A DNA stretch of 29,246 nt. It comes from a virus. The stretch spans positions 1-29,246 of IMG/VR virus record IMGVR_UViG_3300022074_000267. The stretch is one strand, 5' to 3'. Below, in pieces: positions 9,001 through 15,772 of this stretch. The notes beneath the pieces were generated by a model. That model worked only from the letters and a program-made list of their open reading frames with translations. It did not search any database and was not told where the DNA came from. The translations under genes were made by a program, and so were the position numbers. How positions within the stretch are numbered: the first letter of the stretch is position 1; each line of letters begins with the position of its first letter.

Positions 9001-9581
9001 TCGGTCAAGATTGCAGCAGCATTATCATCAACTGAAGATTGAAGACCAGCTTCAGCAGCTTGTGCGCGAGAAACCTCAGCACCTAAATCAGCAGAGTTTT
9101 GATCTACGTCACCACGAAGACCTGCTTCTACGCCTTCTGCACGACCTTTTTCGGTCAAGACTGCAGCAGCGTTAGTAGCGATATCAGAATCGTTAGAAGT
9201 GATTTGACCTTGAAGACCAGCTTCAACGCCCAATGCACGAGTTTCTTCGTCAGAAATCAAGTCAGCAAGTTCAGACTTGTCTGCAGCCATTTCAGAACGG
9301 ATAAGTCCACGATCTGAAGTAGCACCAGCAAAACCGGTAGCGGTAAAGTCTACGTGTGCTTGAACGTGACCCATACGAGCCAATTTATTTTCTTCACCAG
9401 CCAAAAGACCAGTTTCGCAAGTCCAAACACCCAAAGGCATTGCAACTTCGTCAGAAAAGTAATCCAATTTTTTCATTACGCCTTGCGGGAACTCAATGTT
9501 CTCAGCAGGCAAAGCAACCATATCAAAACGTTCAACTTGAGCGTCATATATGATTACACCATTATTAAAATTTTTAGCCAT
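6048..9581 (-). CDS. Giant repetitive coiled-coil tail fiber protein
   Basis: The protein has 1177 residues, extraordinarily rich in Ala and Glu. Residues 1-110 are a distinct N-terminal domain (MAKNFNNGVIIYDAQVERFD) that probably attaches to the virion. About 110-1080 is a long series of imperfect repeats of the type EKTRAEAAEAGLQ, AAISSE and DQNSADLASEV, consistent with a trimeric coiled-coil shaft. Fiber-type motifs occur within it: SADADSFKEIVDLINSVDTE near 390 and LLDTLNELAAAIGDDENF near 900, the latter close to the LDTLNELAAALGDD motif of many phage tail fibers. The last 90 residues are a beta tip (TIDGEGDGKVKLF...FIEHGDVYYMM). A good terminator follows. Role: probably a host-binding fiber or its shaft. 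Confidence 0.87.
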   Translation of the reverse strand: MAKNFNNGVIIYDAQVERFDMVALPAENIEFPQGVMKKLDYFSDEVAMPLGVWTCETGLLAGEENKLARMGHVQAHVDFTATGFAGATSDRGLIRSEMAADKSELADLISDEETRALGVEAGLQGQITSNDSDIATNAAAVLTEKGRAEGVEAGLRGDVDQNSADLGAEVSRAQAAEAGLQSSVDDNAAAILTEKGRAEAAEQANAAAISSEAGTARAAEQANAAAISSEATTARAAEAALQGDVDQNSADLASEVTRATGKEAELEGDIAAEQSRAEGQETLIRGEFAAADASLKGEMQAEIDADVLVEKTRAEAAEAGLQSSLNTEAATARAAEQANAAAITAENVRAEAAEGSLADALQDEEDRALAAEAGLSGEIATEKGRIDAILNASSADADSFKEIVDLINSVDTENDAAFASHVLDFNAAKSALEQADSDEQTARIAAVSGVQSSLDAYVASNDAALAAEETRALAAEVGLQSGLDAEIASTNTRFGSATSDRAAIRSEFAAADQSMEDAFTAEIDALKVQDGTHTSDIAANAAAISAETSRASTAESGLAADILTEKNRALGQEAAIRGEFVTADDALKAEMQAEIDADVLVEKTRAEAAELVLTNAVSAEQSAREAAVSAEALSRSNADDALSADILTEKTRAEGQEAAIRGEFAAGDVSTLSSANAHTDSEISTLEAAVEAAANAETAVREGEEARIEGKHDDYVVSNNAALASEISRAQAAELVNTNAISAEQQRAEAAEESLADALQAEEDARIAAVSAENTAMLAAVAGVQAGLDAEIAATNADFISAGAGRDAIAADLVSEIARAQAAEAQALVDAKAYTDAEITSLENSFTAALDAEIAATNADFVAAEQARIGMNTQLTADIATAKGEAIAHTDAAVASLVDSAPALLDTLNELAAAIGDDENFAATVAGDIATAKTELEGQVDAVEASLSAHEAANVVSFGDASTDRAAIRSELASEKSTLQGEMAAADAVVTAAFQAADSAMEASFLADMTELEGDLEDEVAARAAGEIAITASFEAADDALQVAFEAADTTISSNLTSEIARATAKENELEAKQVKMIDGEVKVSFITNAVASASLTLTADDPLYIIQNNGADSLAVLPVLSPNYKVTVSLAAASTEAMEFTAPAGKTIDGEGDGKVKLFPGSSVTFIEHGDVYYMM

Positions 9582-9754
9582 TATTTATTCCTCCATAATA
9601 GTAAAATAATGTGACCTTTGATACAAACAATTGTATCAAAAGCAATTCCCCCGGGAATACACAATTGTGTCGTCCGAAGGGTACACATAACTACACCCGA
9701 AAGATGCGAAAAGTAAATAAATTTTTACTAGTTTGGAAAACAACTTTCTAAACG
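9582..9754 (-). other. Structured leader of the giant fiber gene
   Basis: The intergenic region contains a perfect ten-base-stem hairpin (TTTGATACAA/TTGTATCAAA, 9617-9640), a short GC-clamped hairpin (ATTCC/GGAAT, 9645-9658) and a twelve-base palindrome ACACAATTGTGT (9659-9670). ACAATTGT occurs twice, 34 bases apart. No gene is present. It may be an mRNA leader, a processing site or an operator pair. The fiber start has GGAGGAATAAATA upstream. Confidence 0.5.
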
Positions 9755-9776
9755 TTAAAAAAAGTTTAAAAAACTT
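9755..9776 (-). terminator. Possible weak AT-only terminator
   Basis: On the minus strand AAGTTT and AAACTT form a six-base stem with a three-base loop, followed by TTTTTTTAACG. It lies 33 bases after the 769-residue fiber gene. All-AT stems are weak, so this is uncertain. Confidence 0.4.
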
Positions 9777-9808
9777 CTATTCTTTCGGTAGCATCGACGT
9801 TATAGAGA

Positions 9809-12118
9809 TTAGAACATAAAGAAGTTTGACTGCCCATCAGTGTATATACTTATAGATGATCGAGGGGAAACCAAGACAATTTCCATTTTGCCATCTATCA
9901 ATTGATTTTCTCTCGCTCTTATGATTAGTGTGTAGTTTTCTGCAGATCCAATTTCATCTGTTAGAACAAAGATTTGTCCATTCGCTAGAGCAGAGGCATC
10001 TGGTAAAGTAATTACAGAGTGTTCGTTTACTTTAAGGGCGATGAAGTAGTCGTCTGTCTTCATGTTGTAACTGGCTGTTGTCTCGATTCTATTTCTAACT
10101 TCAATACCGGGTTGGTTGATAACCTTTATTATGTTGCCATTCTCGTCGACTGATAGAACTTTTGATGAATGACCGTCCGGTACGTTAGCCAAGTTCAAGC
10201 TAGGAATATAAACCTTTCCGGATGATGGTTCAATAGAAAGGTCTCCACTATCATTTACATGCATATCTGCGTACGTATAATCTGATATTCCAAATACTGG
10301 TACTGTGTTTGTAAGTCTTAGTTGGGCTTCGCCATCTTTGATCTCGACCTTTCTAGTAGCATTATTGGTTCCAACAGCCAATGTTCCTTGTAGTTTAGTT
10401 GTGTTCGCAACATCCAGATAGGACAAAGTGCCCAAGGCATAAATATTAGTTTGGTTTCCAGTTGTGAGTCGCCCAGCAATAACATCCGCATTGACCCAGT
10501 AAGTATTAACGGTTGTTGCGTCTACAGTGGTGGTGCTTACATTGTCATTGGATATCGTTGTATCACCATTCGCAATGTTGCTTGATGTAATATTGGTAAA
10601 GTGACCCGTGTGTGACGATACTGAAACGGACGAAGATAGTTGACCTGCATTGTTCAAAACTATATCGCCATTAGAGCCCACTATAAGCTCTCCAAGCACT
10701 TTTGTATTGTTGCCTATGTCTATACTTGAATTGTTTGTAGAAATGCTTGTGGAGGCATCTGTGACGCTTATAGATAGGCTCTCAGATCCATTTCCAAGCT
10801 CTAGTTGGTTTGATGTAGATGTTACGCCAAATTTGGCTGTGGAGTATGATCCAACACCAACTGTTGATGCAGAGACAAAAAGAATGTTATTGATCTCAAG
10901 ATCATTGGGAGTAGACATTGTCTTAGCGTTTACGATGATTGAGTCCGAGGATTCGTCACCAAAGGTCAGAGTGTCTGCAGATACTGCGAAGTCTGTGACT
11001 CGTGCTGATAAAGTGCCCGAGACGATAAGGTTGCCCGTTATCCTTGCATCTCCGGATACATCCAATGCATGCTCGGGAGAAACATTGTTGATCCCAACTC
11101 GTTGCCCTGTCGGAGTAATTGAGAACATTCCTTCTGTATTGGTCTCCAAGTCGGTGTGATGCTTCAGTGGATTGAATAAGAATCCGCCATTAATAATTTG
11201 GTTCGCTCCAAGAGATGATAGTCTTAGTTGTGCACCAGTGTTGTCGAAGACTTCCATCTTCTTTGCTGGCTGATTCGTTCCGACTCCAACTCCTGCAACC
11301 TTGGCCACGAATGCATTTGTGTCGAGTTCTATGCCTTGGCTTATAACGGCGAAGTCCATACCAACAGCGTTGGAAGAATTGACCGAGTTAAAACTAGTAG
11401 AGGATATTGTGGCTCCAGAGTTTGTGTTCGAGATGTTGACTTCGGACTGAGCAGTTGGCGTTCCCAAGATTACATTTCCGTTTGCGTCAACGATCCTACC
11501 TGTGAGAACAATATCTCCAAAGGTTGAGTTCGAAACAATTGCTGTAGATGAAGAAAGAGCTGAGGAGGTTAGTTCATTGGCGATCATCACATCAGATTCT
11601 AGTTCATCAAACAGACCGATCGTACCACTGAATTGAGATGCGTCAATCTCAATAGCATTTATATCACCAGACACATTTAGTATCGCGCCATCAAAGGTGA
11701 GGTTCTCTTCTGCGTTAACTGTGTCTCCAGTAACTGATGTAACGATTCGATTGTCTGCAAAGTTTGTCGCATAGTTGATAGGTACACCATCGAGATCTCC
11801 ACCCCAACCATAATACTTTACAGCGGTAACGTTGCCTGTGATGTCTAGAGATCCTGTGAACTGGTGTAGATCGTCTTCTGTGTCTCCAAATATTGATGAT
11901 CCCGAAACCTCAAAGTGAAAAACTGTTTGGGTTTGATTTTGAATCTCGAAGTTGTGAGCAATGATATTTCCGGAAATAAGAAGCGCGTTGTCCTCGTCAG
12001 ACCAGACCAAGTTTGGATCGTGATCCAACTTAGTTGAGTCACCCGATAGTTGAATCGAGCCTTTAGGACCCGACGCTTGGGATCCTACAACATATGCCCA
12101 TCCAAATTCTTTTGCCAT
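9809..12118 (-). CDS. Tail fiber or spike-like structural protein
   Basis: The protein has 769 residues, beta-rich and repetitive with many Ser, Thr, Asn and Val. The N-terminus FGWAYVVGSQASGPKGSIQL reads like others I recall in marine phage fibers. Repeating short strands follow (FTGSLDITGNVTAVKYYGWG, LDVSGDARITGNLIVSGTLS, GELIVGSNGDIVLNNAG), typical of trimeric beta-helical fibers. Near the end, SKVLSVDENGNI is a fiber motif shared with two genes further on. The last 90 residues (VITLPDASALANGQIFVL...QLIDGKMEIVL...YTDGQSNFFMF) resemble the tip of the giant fiber. No chaperone or lyase domain is recognised. Confidence 0.82.
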   Translation of the reverse strand: MAKEFGWAYVVGSQASGPKGSIQLSGDSTKLDHDPNLVWSDEDNALLISGNIIAHNFEIQNQTQTVFHFEVSGSSIFGDTEDDLHQFTGSLDITGNVTAVKYYGWGGDLDGVPINYATNFADNRIVTSVTGDTVNAEENLTFDGAILNVSGDINAIEIDASQFSGTIGLFDELESDVMIANELTSSALSSSTAIVSNSTFGDIVLTGRIVDANGNVILGTPTAQSEVNISNTNSGATISSTSFNSVNSSNAVGMDFAVISQGIELDTNAFVAKVAGVGVGTNQPAKKMEVFDNTGAQLRLSSLGANQIINGGFLFNPLKHHTDLETNTEGMFSITPTGQRVGINNVSPEHALDVSGDARITGNLIVSGTLSARVTDFAVSADTLTFGDESSDSIIVNAKTMSTPNDLEINNILFVSASTVGVGSYSTAKFGVTSTSNQLELGNGSESLSISVTDASTSISTNNSSIDIGNNTKVLGELIVGSNGDIVLNNAGQLSSSVSVSSHTGHFTNITSSNIANGDTTISNDNVSTTTVDATTVNTYWVNADVIAGRLTTGNQTNIYALGTLSYLDVANTTKLQGTLAVGTNNATRKVEIKDGEAQLRLTNTVPVFGISDYTYADMHVNDSGDLSIEPSSGKVYIPSLNLANVPDGHSSKVLSVDENGNIIKVINQPGIEVRNRIETTASYNMKTDDYFIALKVNEHSVITLPDASALANGQIFVLTDEIGSAENYTLIIRARENQLIDGKMEIVLVSPRSSISIYTDGQSNFFMF

Positions 12119-13152
12119 TACTCATCGATTCCCGTTCCAGTTAAATCATACATTCTTTCGATCGGTACATTGGTCAAGGAAGCGTATACATCAAAGTCTT
12201 GATTGGCTCCATCGGCAAATAAAAACATTGACTTAGTTTTTACGTTTAGCTCAAGTTCTTCGCCCGCAGGGATTGTAATTGAATGAGAGTTTACAGCAGT
12301 ATCTAGCTGTCTTCCGTTTACGAAAACACCAGTTCCTGTACCGACTTTTGTCAAGTTATTGCTTCCAATACGGTCGTTAATTGTCGATGCCGTATCGGCA
12401 GTTGTAAAATAATTTCTATAAGCATTGTCTTCAAATGCCCACCAAGAAGTTAGATTGCCTGCTTGTGTGTGGTCTCTTGGGTCAAAATAAGCTCCTGCAG
12501 AGTAAAGTTCAGCAACCTCTGCTGCTGTAAAGGCCGTGTTGAATAGGTACATGTCGTCATAAGTATCATCATAGTTTGCGGTATCAGCACCAATTGTTAG
12601 TCCCGTGAAAGATCCAGCACCGGTCCCATTGCCGGCATTGGACACTGCTAACTCTCCATTTACATAAACCTTGTTGTCTGTATCATTTATCACCATCGTT
12701 ATTTGGGCCCACTCGTTAAGTATAATAAAACCATTAGAGCTGTTGAGGCTGAAGCCATCAACAAAAAACTTTAAAGCTCCAGTGCCAGTCCCTTGCAATC
12801 TTGTGTTTGCCGCACCTCCGTCGAGTTCAATAACCCTAGCTAGAAGTGCTGAGGATGTTGGTTTTATCCAAAAAGATATTGTAAAAGCAGCCGAAGACGC
12901 AAACGTTCCCTCAAATCGATCGGCAGGTGTCGCTCCGGGCATATCAAAGCCTCTCCGAGCGTTGTCGGCAAAGCCAATCTTAAGAGCCCCAGAGCCAGTG
13001 TGATTTTTGACCTTAATCTTCTTCGTCACATTTGGGAACTTTATATATTGAGTACTTCCATCCGCCAAACCTGTTACGTTTTTGAGCCATGGTCTGCCTG
13101 ATACTTGAAACGACCCCATGTTGTTGAGGCCGGTTGTATAATTAAAACTCAT
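12118..13152 (-). CDS. Appendage protein with inserted LamG/concanavalin-like domain
   Basis: The protein has 344 residues. Residues 1-62 (YTTGLNNMGSFQVSGRPWL...KFPNVTKKIKVKN) and 288-344 (HSITIPAGEELELNV...YASLTNVPIERMYDL) match the whole of the preceding 141-residue protein. Between them, about 65-280, lies a LamG-type jelly roll: AAFTISFWIKPTS, LNEWAQITMVIND, KVYVNGELA, LTIGADTANYDDTYDDMYLFN and TAAEVAELYSAG. Such domains bind sugars or other surface ligands, so it may contribute to host recognition. Start and stop both overlap neighbours (TAATG), placing it in one translational unit with the fiber gene downstream. Confidence 0.85.
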   Translation of the reverse strand: MSFNYTTGLNNMGSFQVSGRPWLKNVTGLADGSTQYIKFPNVTKKIKVKNHTGSGALKIGFADNARRGFDMPGATPADRFEGTFASSAAFTISFWIKPTSSALLARVIELDGGAANTRLQGTGTGALKFFVDGFSLNSSNGFIILNEWAQITMVINDTDNKVYVNGELAVSNAGNGTGAGSFTGLTIGADTANYDDTYDDMYLFNTAFTAAEVAELYSAGAYFDPRDHTQAGNLTSWWAFEDNAYRNYFTTADTASTINDRIGSNNLTKVGTGTGVFVNGRQLDTAVNSHSITIPAGEELELNVKTKSMFLFADGANQDFDVYASLTNVPIERMYDLTGTGIDE

Positions 13153-13577
13153 TAGGTCGCCACTCCTTCTACATTGTCTAGACTAAACATTCTTTCCGCT
13201 GGAATTGTAGTAAGTTCTGCGTATATTTGAACATCGTCATTTGTAGTTCCTGCTGCATTATTTGTGCTTGAGATAAAAATCTCCTTACATTTTACATCAA
13301 ATGTTTGTGAACCATTTGCTGCGATTGTAACAAAATTATTGTTTGTAGTGGCGCCCTTTACGAATGGCGATACGCCTGTTGAAAATGGTGCAAAATGAAC
13401 ACGAATAGGGTGCGCATAGTTTGATTTAACCGTTATTGATTTAGAAACAGATGGAAATTGAAAATTCAACGATGTTGTTTGGTCGCCCGGCATATTGGAG
13501 CCACTTAGGTAAGGTTTTCCACTTACTTGGTAAGATCCAACATGGTTTAATCCTGCGGTATAAATATTTGAACTCAT
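13152..13577 (-). CDS. Appendage or virion structural protein, short form
   Basis: The protein has 141 residues and a GAGGGA ribosome binding site. It is beta-rich throughout, without cysteine pairs or membrane segments. The N-terminus YTAGLNHVGSYQVSGKPYL and C-terminus IYAELTTIPAERMFSLDN match the two ends of the next gene product, in which a LamG-type domain is inserted between them. The fold is probably a small beta-sandwich used in tail fiber or baseplate appendages. I do not know a named family. Overlaps the next gene by TAATG. Role as a virion surface protein is inferred from neighbours. Confidence 0.75.
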   Translation of the reverse strand: MSSNIYTAGLNHVGSYQVSGKPYLSGSNMPGDQTTSLNFQFPSVSKSITVKSNYAHPIRVHFAPFSTGVSPFVKGATTNNNFVTIAANGSQTFDVKCKEIFISSTNNAAGTTNDDVQIYAELTTIPAERMFSLDNVEGVAT

Positions 13578-13599
13578 AATTCTTCCCTCTCTTTAGGAC

Positions 13600-13607
13600 T
13601 AAATAGT
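13600..13607 (-). promoter_or_regulatory. Candidate late promoter, ACTATTTA box
   Basis: Minus-strand AACTATTTAGTCC overlaps the last codon of the bS21-like gene and lies 23 bases upstream of the 141-residue appendage gene start. It would begin the fiber gene unit. Inferred from recurrence. Confidence 0.5.
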
Positions 13608-13801
13608 TATTGCTTCTTCTTCTTGAGGTTCGCTCTCCATTTTTTACGAGCGAGTCGTTTCTTCTCAGAGTCAGAAGTGAAGTGCTTCTTGTCTCTCATC
13701 TCTTGAATGATTCCAAGTTTTTTACATTTTTTGGTAAATCTTTTAATAAACCGTTCCATGCTCTCGCCTTTGCGAGGCTTCATCTTGTAATTGGTAGCCA
13801 T
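13607..13801 (-). CDS. bS21-like ribosomal protein homolog
   Basis: This is a very basic protein of 64 residues. The body ERFIKRFTKKCKKLGIIQEM followed by RDKKHFTSDSEKKRLARKK aligns by eye with bacterial bS21 (pattern RRFKRxCxKxGVLxExRxRxFYxKPSxxRKRxKxxA). bS21 sits near the 30S platform by the anti-Shine-Dalgarno end and helps mRNA binding. Phage bS21 homologs have been reported in aquatic phages and may join host ribosomes and bias initiation. AAGGG lies upstream of the start, which overlaps the preceding stop. A generic small basic DNA- or RNA-binding protein is the alternative. The presence among late head genes is odd for a translation factor. Confidence 0.75.
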   Translation of the reverse strand: MATNYKMKPRKGESMERFIKRFTKKCKKLGIIQEMRDKKHFTSDSEKKRLARKKWRANLKKKKQ

Positions 13802-14226
13802 TATTTTCCCTTTGCTAATTTTGACCAGATAGCCGAACTTGATCCGAAAGCTGAAATATCAACTCCGGGATCGTTTGGAGATACACCCTCTAAAGCTTTT
13901 GAGCCACTAGGTCCTGATGAGCGACCGCTCTCTCTGTTTGATAATGCAGTTGTACCTTCAAACAAATCAACGCCATTGTATGAGTCTCGACCGATTGAGT
14001 CAAGCATCTTTCGTCGGCGTTCTTTTCTTTTACGTTCTTCTAGTTCGTGATCAATTTGTGGTTTTTGATATTGTTGAGGTTGTCGGGTCTCGACGATACG
14101 TTGTCCGCCCGTACCTTTAACAACTTCGGAAATGATTCCAGAGAGAACCCCTTCTTCGAATATAACTTCTTTGATGCACTCTTTGATGAGAGGCTTAAGG
14201 GTTTTCTTTAATTGTTCTTTGTTCAT
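13801..14226 (-). CDS. Small protein following prohead protease, tag-like N-terminus
   Basis: The protein has 141 residues. The N-terminal helix KKTLKPLIKECIKEVIFEEG resembles the class B tags and contains I-F-E at 22-24, a gp21-type site. The middle is basic (ELEERKRKERRRKMLDSIGRD) and the C-terminal half is Gly/Ser-rich and probably flexible. I recall similar genes right after gp21 in marine T4-like phages, with no known role. The start is immediately after the protease stop (TAAATG) and the stop overlaps the bS21-like start (TAATG). It may be a prohead core or internal protein; this is inference from context. Confidence 0.75.
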   Translation of the reverse strand: MNKEQLKKTLKPLIKECIKEVIFEEGVLSGIISEVVKGTGGQRIVETRQPQQYQKPQIDHELEERKRKERRRKMLDSIGRDSYNGVDLFEGTTALSNRESGRSSGPSGSKALEGVSPNDPGVDISAFGSSSAIWSKLAKGK

Positions 14227-14850
14227 TTAGTCTCCAAGAATCTTCTTAAATAGATTGTCAATATTATTTTCTTTTTGTTCTCGCAATCTTGTCGAGAACT
14301 TGAATGCTTTCTTCGATCCTTCTCCGGGATATACATAAGCATCGGGAGTTGATGGCTCTGATACGATATCAAAGCAAATAAGTTGGAAGTCATCTTCAAC
14401 AATGGTTTCGCCCATTGACTCTTTGACTGATCCAAGTCCTCGAGATGAGATTCCAAGTTTCACACCAGCGTTAATCAAATCCTTAAGGATACGACCAGAA
14501 GGAGTATCAAGGACTTTGATTTTGCCCATAACGTCTTTGCCTTCCCACCAGCACTTAGTGACCATGTGAGATACGTTCTTAAGGTTGATGACTGAATCAT
14601 CTGGGTGATCAAGTTCGCCGCATGCACGATTGTCGTTGACGATAGTCATGTAATTGTTCATTTCTCTTTTAAGAACTTTCTCTGGATATTTACGTCCGTT
14701 GCCGTTTTTCTTGTCGGCAGTTTGAATACGACCGGTGAGGTACATTGCACCCTCTTCTTTGATCTCTCGCTTTTCACGTTCGGTCAATAGATCTTGACAC
14801 ATGCCGTCTGGGCATAGTGCATGATATTCTCTTAGTAGTTTTTTAGACAT
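14227..14850 (-). CDS. Prohead maturation protease, T4 gp21-like
   Basis: This protease sits in the prohead core, activates itself and cleaves scaffold, capsid and internal proteins after (L/I)-x-E, clearing the head for DNA. The protein has 207 residues (T4 gp21: 212). Expected motifs are present: NGRKYPEKVL, CGELDHP with the catalytic His82, and LGISSRGLGS with the nucleophile Ser135 or Ser136, followed by ICFDIVSEPSTPDA. The start overlaps the preceding stop (TAATG). The gene sits between cargo-like tagged genes and a small partner, whereas in T4 it is directly followed by the scaffold and capsid genes, which here lie 10 kb downstream. Confidence 0.94.
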   Translation of the reverse strand: MSKKLLREYHALCPDGMCQDLLTEREKREIKEEGAMYLTGRIQTADKKNGNGRKYPEKVLKREMNNYMTIVNDNRACGELDHPDDSVINLKNVSHMVTKCWWEGKDVMGKIKVLDTPSGRILKDLINAGVKLGISSRGLGSVKESMGETIVEDDFQLICFDIVSEPSTPDAYVYPGEGSKKAFKFSTRLREQKENNIDNLFKKILGD

Positions 14851-15347
14851 TAGCTTGGGACCTCTTCAACGACTCCTTTGATCATAAACGGTTCAATAGG
14901 TTGAAAGTTTTCTTGAGGAATCTTGTTTGAGTTAAATGGTTTTCCGCCTTCCGGAATAGCAATAGTAACATGTGGAAATTTTACTTTCTTGTGGATTGGT
15001 GCTGGTGGCTCAACCATTGCAGCCATAGCTTTATCAGACATTCCAATTGATACAACTTTTAATTGTATTTCTCCGCCGACTGGATAATCAGCACTGAGAT
15101 CATGCTTCCCTTTCGGGTGAACGATTGGACTAAACGGTACAATAGTCATATGGTGAGGCAAAGGAGCCCCAGCTTTTGTATTAAAAACGAATCCTTCAGG
15201 GACTCCCATTTTCTCTGCTGCCTGCTTAAGGGCTTGTACGCTTGGTTCATCAAGAACAACACCAGAATATGCTACTCCACCTTCGTTAAGAACAGAATTC
15301 AGCTCTTCTTTAATAATTTGTTTTAGTTGTTCATTTGTAATTTTCAT
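14850..15347 (-). CDS. 2H phosphoesterase-like protein with class B tag (possible anti-CBASS Acb1-type or RNA-end enzyme)
   Basis: The protein has 165 residues with GGAGAA upstream. The tag ends KQIIKEELNSVLNE, with L-N-E at 20-22 fitting the gp21 cleavage rule. The body has two HxT motifs, HHMTIVPF (His66, Thr68) and FPHVTIAI (His126, Thr128), 60 residues apart. This is the defining active-site pattern of the 2H phosphoesterase superfamily, which cuts 2',3'-cyclic or 2'-5'/3'-5' phosphodiester bonds. YSGVVLDEPS and GGKPFNSNKI flank it. T4 gp57B (Acb1) is a 2H enzyme that destroys CBASS cyclic nucleotide signals, so a similar defence-blocking role is possible. An RNA 2',3'-cyclic phosphodiesterase is the main alternative. 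It lies just upstream of the prohead protease with a TAATG overlap. Confidence 0.7.
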   Translation of the reverse strand: MKITNEQLKQIIKEELNSVLNEGGVAYSGVVLDEPSVQALKQAAEKMGVPEGFVFNTKAGAPLPHHMTIVPFSPIVHPKGKHDLSADYPVGGEIQLKVVSIGMSDKAMAAMVEPPAPIHKKVKFPHVTIAIPEGGKPFNSNKIPQENFQPIEPFMIKGVVEEVPS

Positions 15348-15364
15348 TATTGTTCTCCAGTATT

Positions 15365-15393
15365 TTAAAAAAGTGGGCGGGCGCTACCCGCCC
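15365..15393 (-). terminator. Intrinsic terminator after DUF1360-like gene
   Basis: On the minus strand a perfect seven-base stem, GGGCGGG with CCCGCCC, closes a five-base loop and is followed by ACTTTTTT. It is the most GC-rich hairpin in the window. Confidence 0.9.
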
Positions 15394-15442
15394 GAGCTAG
15401 GATCCGCTGCAGCAGCGACGGACAGGTTGTAAAACCCAACGC
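15394..15442 (-). other. GC-rich structured spacer before the terminator
   Basis: These 49 bases lie between the DUF1360-like stop and the terminator. They are richer in GC than the surroundings and contain small inverted repeats (GGTTGTAAAACC on the plus strand; CTGC/GCAG in the middle). No open reading frame is seen. It could be just the 3' untranslated end of the mRNA. Confidence 0.4.
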
Positions 15443-15772
15443 TTAATCACCAACATGCTCACCCCCTGATCTTGATGATAGTCTTAGGCCGAAATCATCG
15501 ACCAAGACCGAAATTAAATAACTTGTTCCAGCCGATAAACAGCCAAGCAAGAACGCATTCACAAATGAACGCTCGAAACTAAATAGTTCAGTGTACGGAG
15601 AAAGACATGAAATAAAGACTCCAACCCAAAAACCCATACACAGAGGGCAATGCCATAAAGTATTCCATTTTTTAGTATAGTCCTTTGAAGGTCGGATGTC
15701 TTCAAATATCTTTCCATGTATAATAATAAAAGTCATGCCGTAAGCGGCAAGAATAAAGTGGAGTGTTTCCAT
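15443..15772 (-). CDS. DUF1360-like small membrane protein
   Basis: The protein has 109 residues. Hydrophobic stretches lie near 4-20 (LHFILAAYGMTFIIIHG), 46-60 (MGFWVGVFISCLSPY) and 72-92 (NAFLLGCLSAGTSYLISVLVD). The central WHCPLCMGFWVG is the CPxCxGFWVG signature I associate with DUF1360 membrane proteins, found in phages and bacteria without known function. The start abuts the preceding stop (TAAATG). A strong terminator follows at 15365-15393, so this gene closes the GNAT-like transcription unit. A role in the membrane during infection is possible, but nothing in the sequence shows which. Confidence 0.75.
   Translation of the reverse strand: METLHFILAAYGMTFIIIHGKIFEDIRPSKDYTKKWNTLWHCPLCMGFWVGVFISCLSPYTELFSFERSFVNAFLLGCLSAGTSYLISVLVDDFGLRLSSRSGGEHVGD

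Noticed and set aside
8496-9035. Plus-strand open frame of about 179 codons over the giant fiber
   Set aside because: It is an antisense shadow of the Ala/Glu repeats, Ser-rich because of biased codons; several similar shadows occur along the same gene.
6400-9330. Regularly recurring short motifs that might suggest a CRISPR array
   Set aside because: The repeats are imperfect, vary in spacing and stay in frame as coding coiled-coil units.
15405-15425. Adjacent GGATCC and CTGCAG, as in a cloning-vector polylinker
   Set aside because: Only two six-base sites, inside natural phage intergenic sequence with a terminator; no vector sequence nearby.
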